Position numbers and translations under genes: made by a program. Of a stretch of DNA of 10,186 nucleotides, positions 9,280 through 10,186 are shown piece after piece. The stretch covers positions 1 through 10,186 of the forward strand of contig DITX01000037.1 of the NCBI GenBank assembly GCA_002422225.1, given 5' to 3'. The DNA is from Gammaproteobacteria bacterium UBA6173. GTDB lineage: Bacteria > Pseudomonadota > Gammaproteobacteria > Pseudomonadales > Pseudohongiellaceae. Every line of letters begins with the position of its first letter. Positions within the stretch are counted from its first letter, which is position 1. Below the pieces are notes generated by a model. It did no database searches. It was not told the origin of the DNA and saw only the letters and a program-made list of their open reading frames with translations.

Positions 9280-9626
9280 TGTGGATTGTCAGCAAGTACT
9301 TGATCACAGCGGCACTAGTGGTACTGATCTCAGAAGTCGCCAAACGTAACCAGTCGCTCGGCGCGCTGATCGCAGCGCTACCCGTGGTGACGGTGCTGAC
9401 ATTAATCTGGTTACAGCTGGAGCATCAGCCAGCAAACCGGATCGCAACGCATGCTTGGCTGACCTTCTGGTACGTGTTGCCGACACTGCCGATGTTTCTG
9501 AGCTTTCCATGGTTAATGGGCAGACTGGGCTTTTGGCCCAGTTTAACCCTCAGCGCCGCACTAACGTCTGTGTGTTTTTTTGTGGTTTCCTTACTCCTGA
9601 AGCGTTTTGGAATAAGCATCGCTTAG
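9279..9626 (+). CDS. DUF3147-family small membrane protein
   Basis: A 115-residue inner-membrane protein with four predicted helices: about 6-20, 27-46, 57-77 and 86-107. It shows the conserved pattern of DUF3147: an N-terminal SKYLIT..LVVLISEVAKR segment, SLGALIAALPVVTVLTLIW (26-44), FWYVLPTLPMFL (63-74), and a C-terminal LLLKRFGI (105-112). The function of the family is unknown; I know it as a small integral membrane protein often found beside heavy-metal RND operons, but that is from memory. Its ATG overlaps the pump stop codon (TGATG), so translation is coupled. GGAG at 9264-9267 is 11 bases from this ATG and 8 from an in-frame TTG at 9276, so the start may be one codon earlier. It is the last gene of the operon. 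A role as a pump accessory is inference from position. Confidence 0.85.
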
Positions 9627-9633
9627 CGGGTTG

Positions 9634-9660
9634 GGGCTCAATAAAATAGCCAAAGAGGCT
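9634..9660 (-). terminator. Weak terminator candidate between the converging operons
   Basis: On the minus strand AGCC (9659-9656) and GGCT (9650-9647) form a 4-base-pair stem around TCTTT, followed by the T-rich ATTTTATT. It lies about 48 bases past the hicB stop. The stem is short, so the call is weak. No better terminator for the plus-strand metal operon was found in the 80-base gap. Confidence 0.22.
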
Positions 9661-9706
9661 GAGCGGTTTCATTACTTTTGGTCAACAAGATTCGTTTACT
9701 CTTTAC

Positions 9707-9946
9707 CTACACCACCAATTGCAACTTCTTGGCACAATCAAGACCTGCCGTGGCTGGTGGAAGTGGTTTTTTTTCTGCTTTGTAAATCTGAATAGCTTCC
9801 TCTACGATGTCACAAAGCTCGTTAAAAACTTGCTTTTCGTCCACTCCATGGCAACCACCGTAAACCAGACCGGGGGCACTGCCGACATAACACTGATCTT
9901 CGTCAGACCACTCCACAATTTTGACGTACTTGGCACTCTCTTTCAT
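9707..9946 (-). CDS. hicB: HicB-family antitoxin, short form
   Basis: A 79-residue antitoxin. The HicB fold is seen in YVKIVEWSDEDQCYVGSAPG (7-26), the LVYGGCHGVDEKQVFNELCDIVEEAIQIY stretch and the LPPATAG tail (62-68). HicB binds HicA and masks its active site. The second residue strand and helix match the partially degraded RNase H-like fold of the family. After residue 70 the protein stops, where longer relatives continue into a ribbon-helix-helix DNA-binding domain; none is visible in the next bases in the same frame. A strong ribosome-binding site, GAGGAGG, lies about 7 bases before the ATG. The ATG overlaps the hicA stop by 4 bases. The separate strong site fits the need to make antitoxin in excess. 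Confidence 0.88.
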   Translation of the reverse strand: MKESAKYVKIVEWSDEDQCYVGSAPGLVYGGCHGVDEKQVFNELCDIVEEAIQIYKAEKKPLPPATAGLDCAKKLQLVV

Positions 9947-10140
9947 TCTGAGGCCTCCTCAATTGCTCTATTCACTGCTTTTGTTTGATAGATCTTAGCA
10001 TCATCACCCGGTTTGCCAGATAGTGTAATTGGCTTGGTGACATAGGGATGTACAAAATTTCTGTGGCTACCTTTGCCGCCCCTGTCCTTAAATCCTGCTT
10101 TTTCAAGTTGAATGATCAAATCCCTGATCTTTGGCGGCAT
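9943..10140 (-). CDS. hicA: HicA-family mRNA interferase toxin
   Basis: A 65-residue toxin with a double-stranded-RNA-binding-like fold; HicA proteins cleave mRNA and arrest growth until HicB neutralises them. The catalytic histidine is H26 in the GGKGSHRNF motif (21-29). The start IRDLIIQLEKAGF (5-17) and the later PITLSGKPGDDAKIYQTKAVNRAIEE segment (37-62) fit the subgroup whose partner has the EWSDED motif seen in hicB here. Length is normal. The ATG at 10140 has GGGG about 7 bases upstream. The gene is first in the operon, with the antitoxin second, the usual order for hicAB. Its promoter runs to or past the window edge. Confidence 0.92.
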   Translation of the reverse strand: MPPKIRDLIIQLEKAGFKDRGGKGSHRNFVHPYVTKPITLSGKPGDDAKIYQTKAVNRAIEEASE

Positions 10141-10159
10141 AATTTACCCCAGTCTGATA

Positions 10160-10178
10160 ACAACTTTATTGTAGTTGT
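10160..10178 (-). promoter_or_regulatory. Inverted repeat and -10-like hexamer upstream of hicA
   Basis: ACAACT (10160-10165) and AGTTGT (10173-10178) form a perfect 6-base inverted repeat around 7 bases. On the minus strand TACAAT (10173-10168, 5 of 6 to the -10 consensus) lies within it. The matching -35 would fall just outside the window. A repressor bound here would block the promoter, as expected for a self-regulated toxin-antitoxin operon; binding is inferred. Confidence 0.45.
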
Positions 10179-10186
10179 CACTCGAC

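Overview
This window reads as a chromosomal segment of a gammaproteobacterium. The evidence is moderate G+C (roughly half, by eye), Sec and lipoprotein signals of Gram-negative type, a complete tripartite RND pump with an outer-membrane factor, and an Hsp33 of proteobacterial type. The genus cannot be named from sequence alone. No rRNA, tRNA, insertion sequence or CRISPR array was seen.

Left part (about 1-1732, all minus strand): a Phd/YefM-antitoxin plus PIN-toxin (VapC/FitB-like) module with its own near-consensus promoter, an operator-like inverted repeat at the predicted start of transcription, and an intrinsic terminator that swallows the toxin stop codon. Upstream of it, on the same strand, is hslO (Hsp33).

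Central part (about 1868-9626, all plus strand): a six-gene divalent-metal homeostasis locus. In order: a HupE/UreJ-family membrane protein with an extra C-terminal extracytoplasmic beta-type domain and final membrane helix; a small exported histidine-rich protein (CzcI-like in position and composition); a TolC-family outer-membrane factor (CzcC-like); a lipoprotein periplasmic adaptor (CzcB-like) with an extra N-terminal domain and no visible alpha-hairpin; a heavy-metal RND pump (CzcA-like) carrying the acidic DFG...D...E transmembrane signature of divalent-cation exporters; and a small four-helix DUF3147 membrane protein overlapping the end of the pump gene. The last four genes are separated by 8 bases or less, or overlap, and must be one transcription unit. 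The first two have leaders of 70 and 122 bases with hairpin potential and may be separately controlled. No metal-sensing regulator is encoded in the window.

Right part (9707-10186, minus strand): a HicA mRNA-interferase toxin and a short HicB antitoxin, hicA first, overlapping by 4 bases, with an inverted repeat around a -10-like hexamer just upstream. It converges with the metal operon.

Most of this is recognisable at family level. The points most worth a second look are the HupE-plus-beta-domain fusion, the DUF3147 protein coupled to the pump, the hairpin-less adaptor, and the vapC stop codon sitting in the terminator loop.
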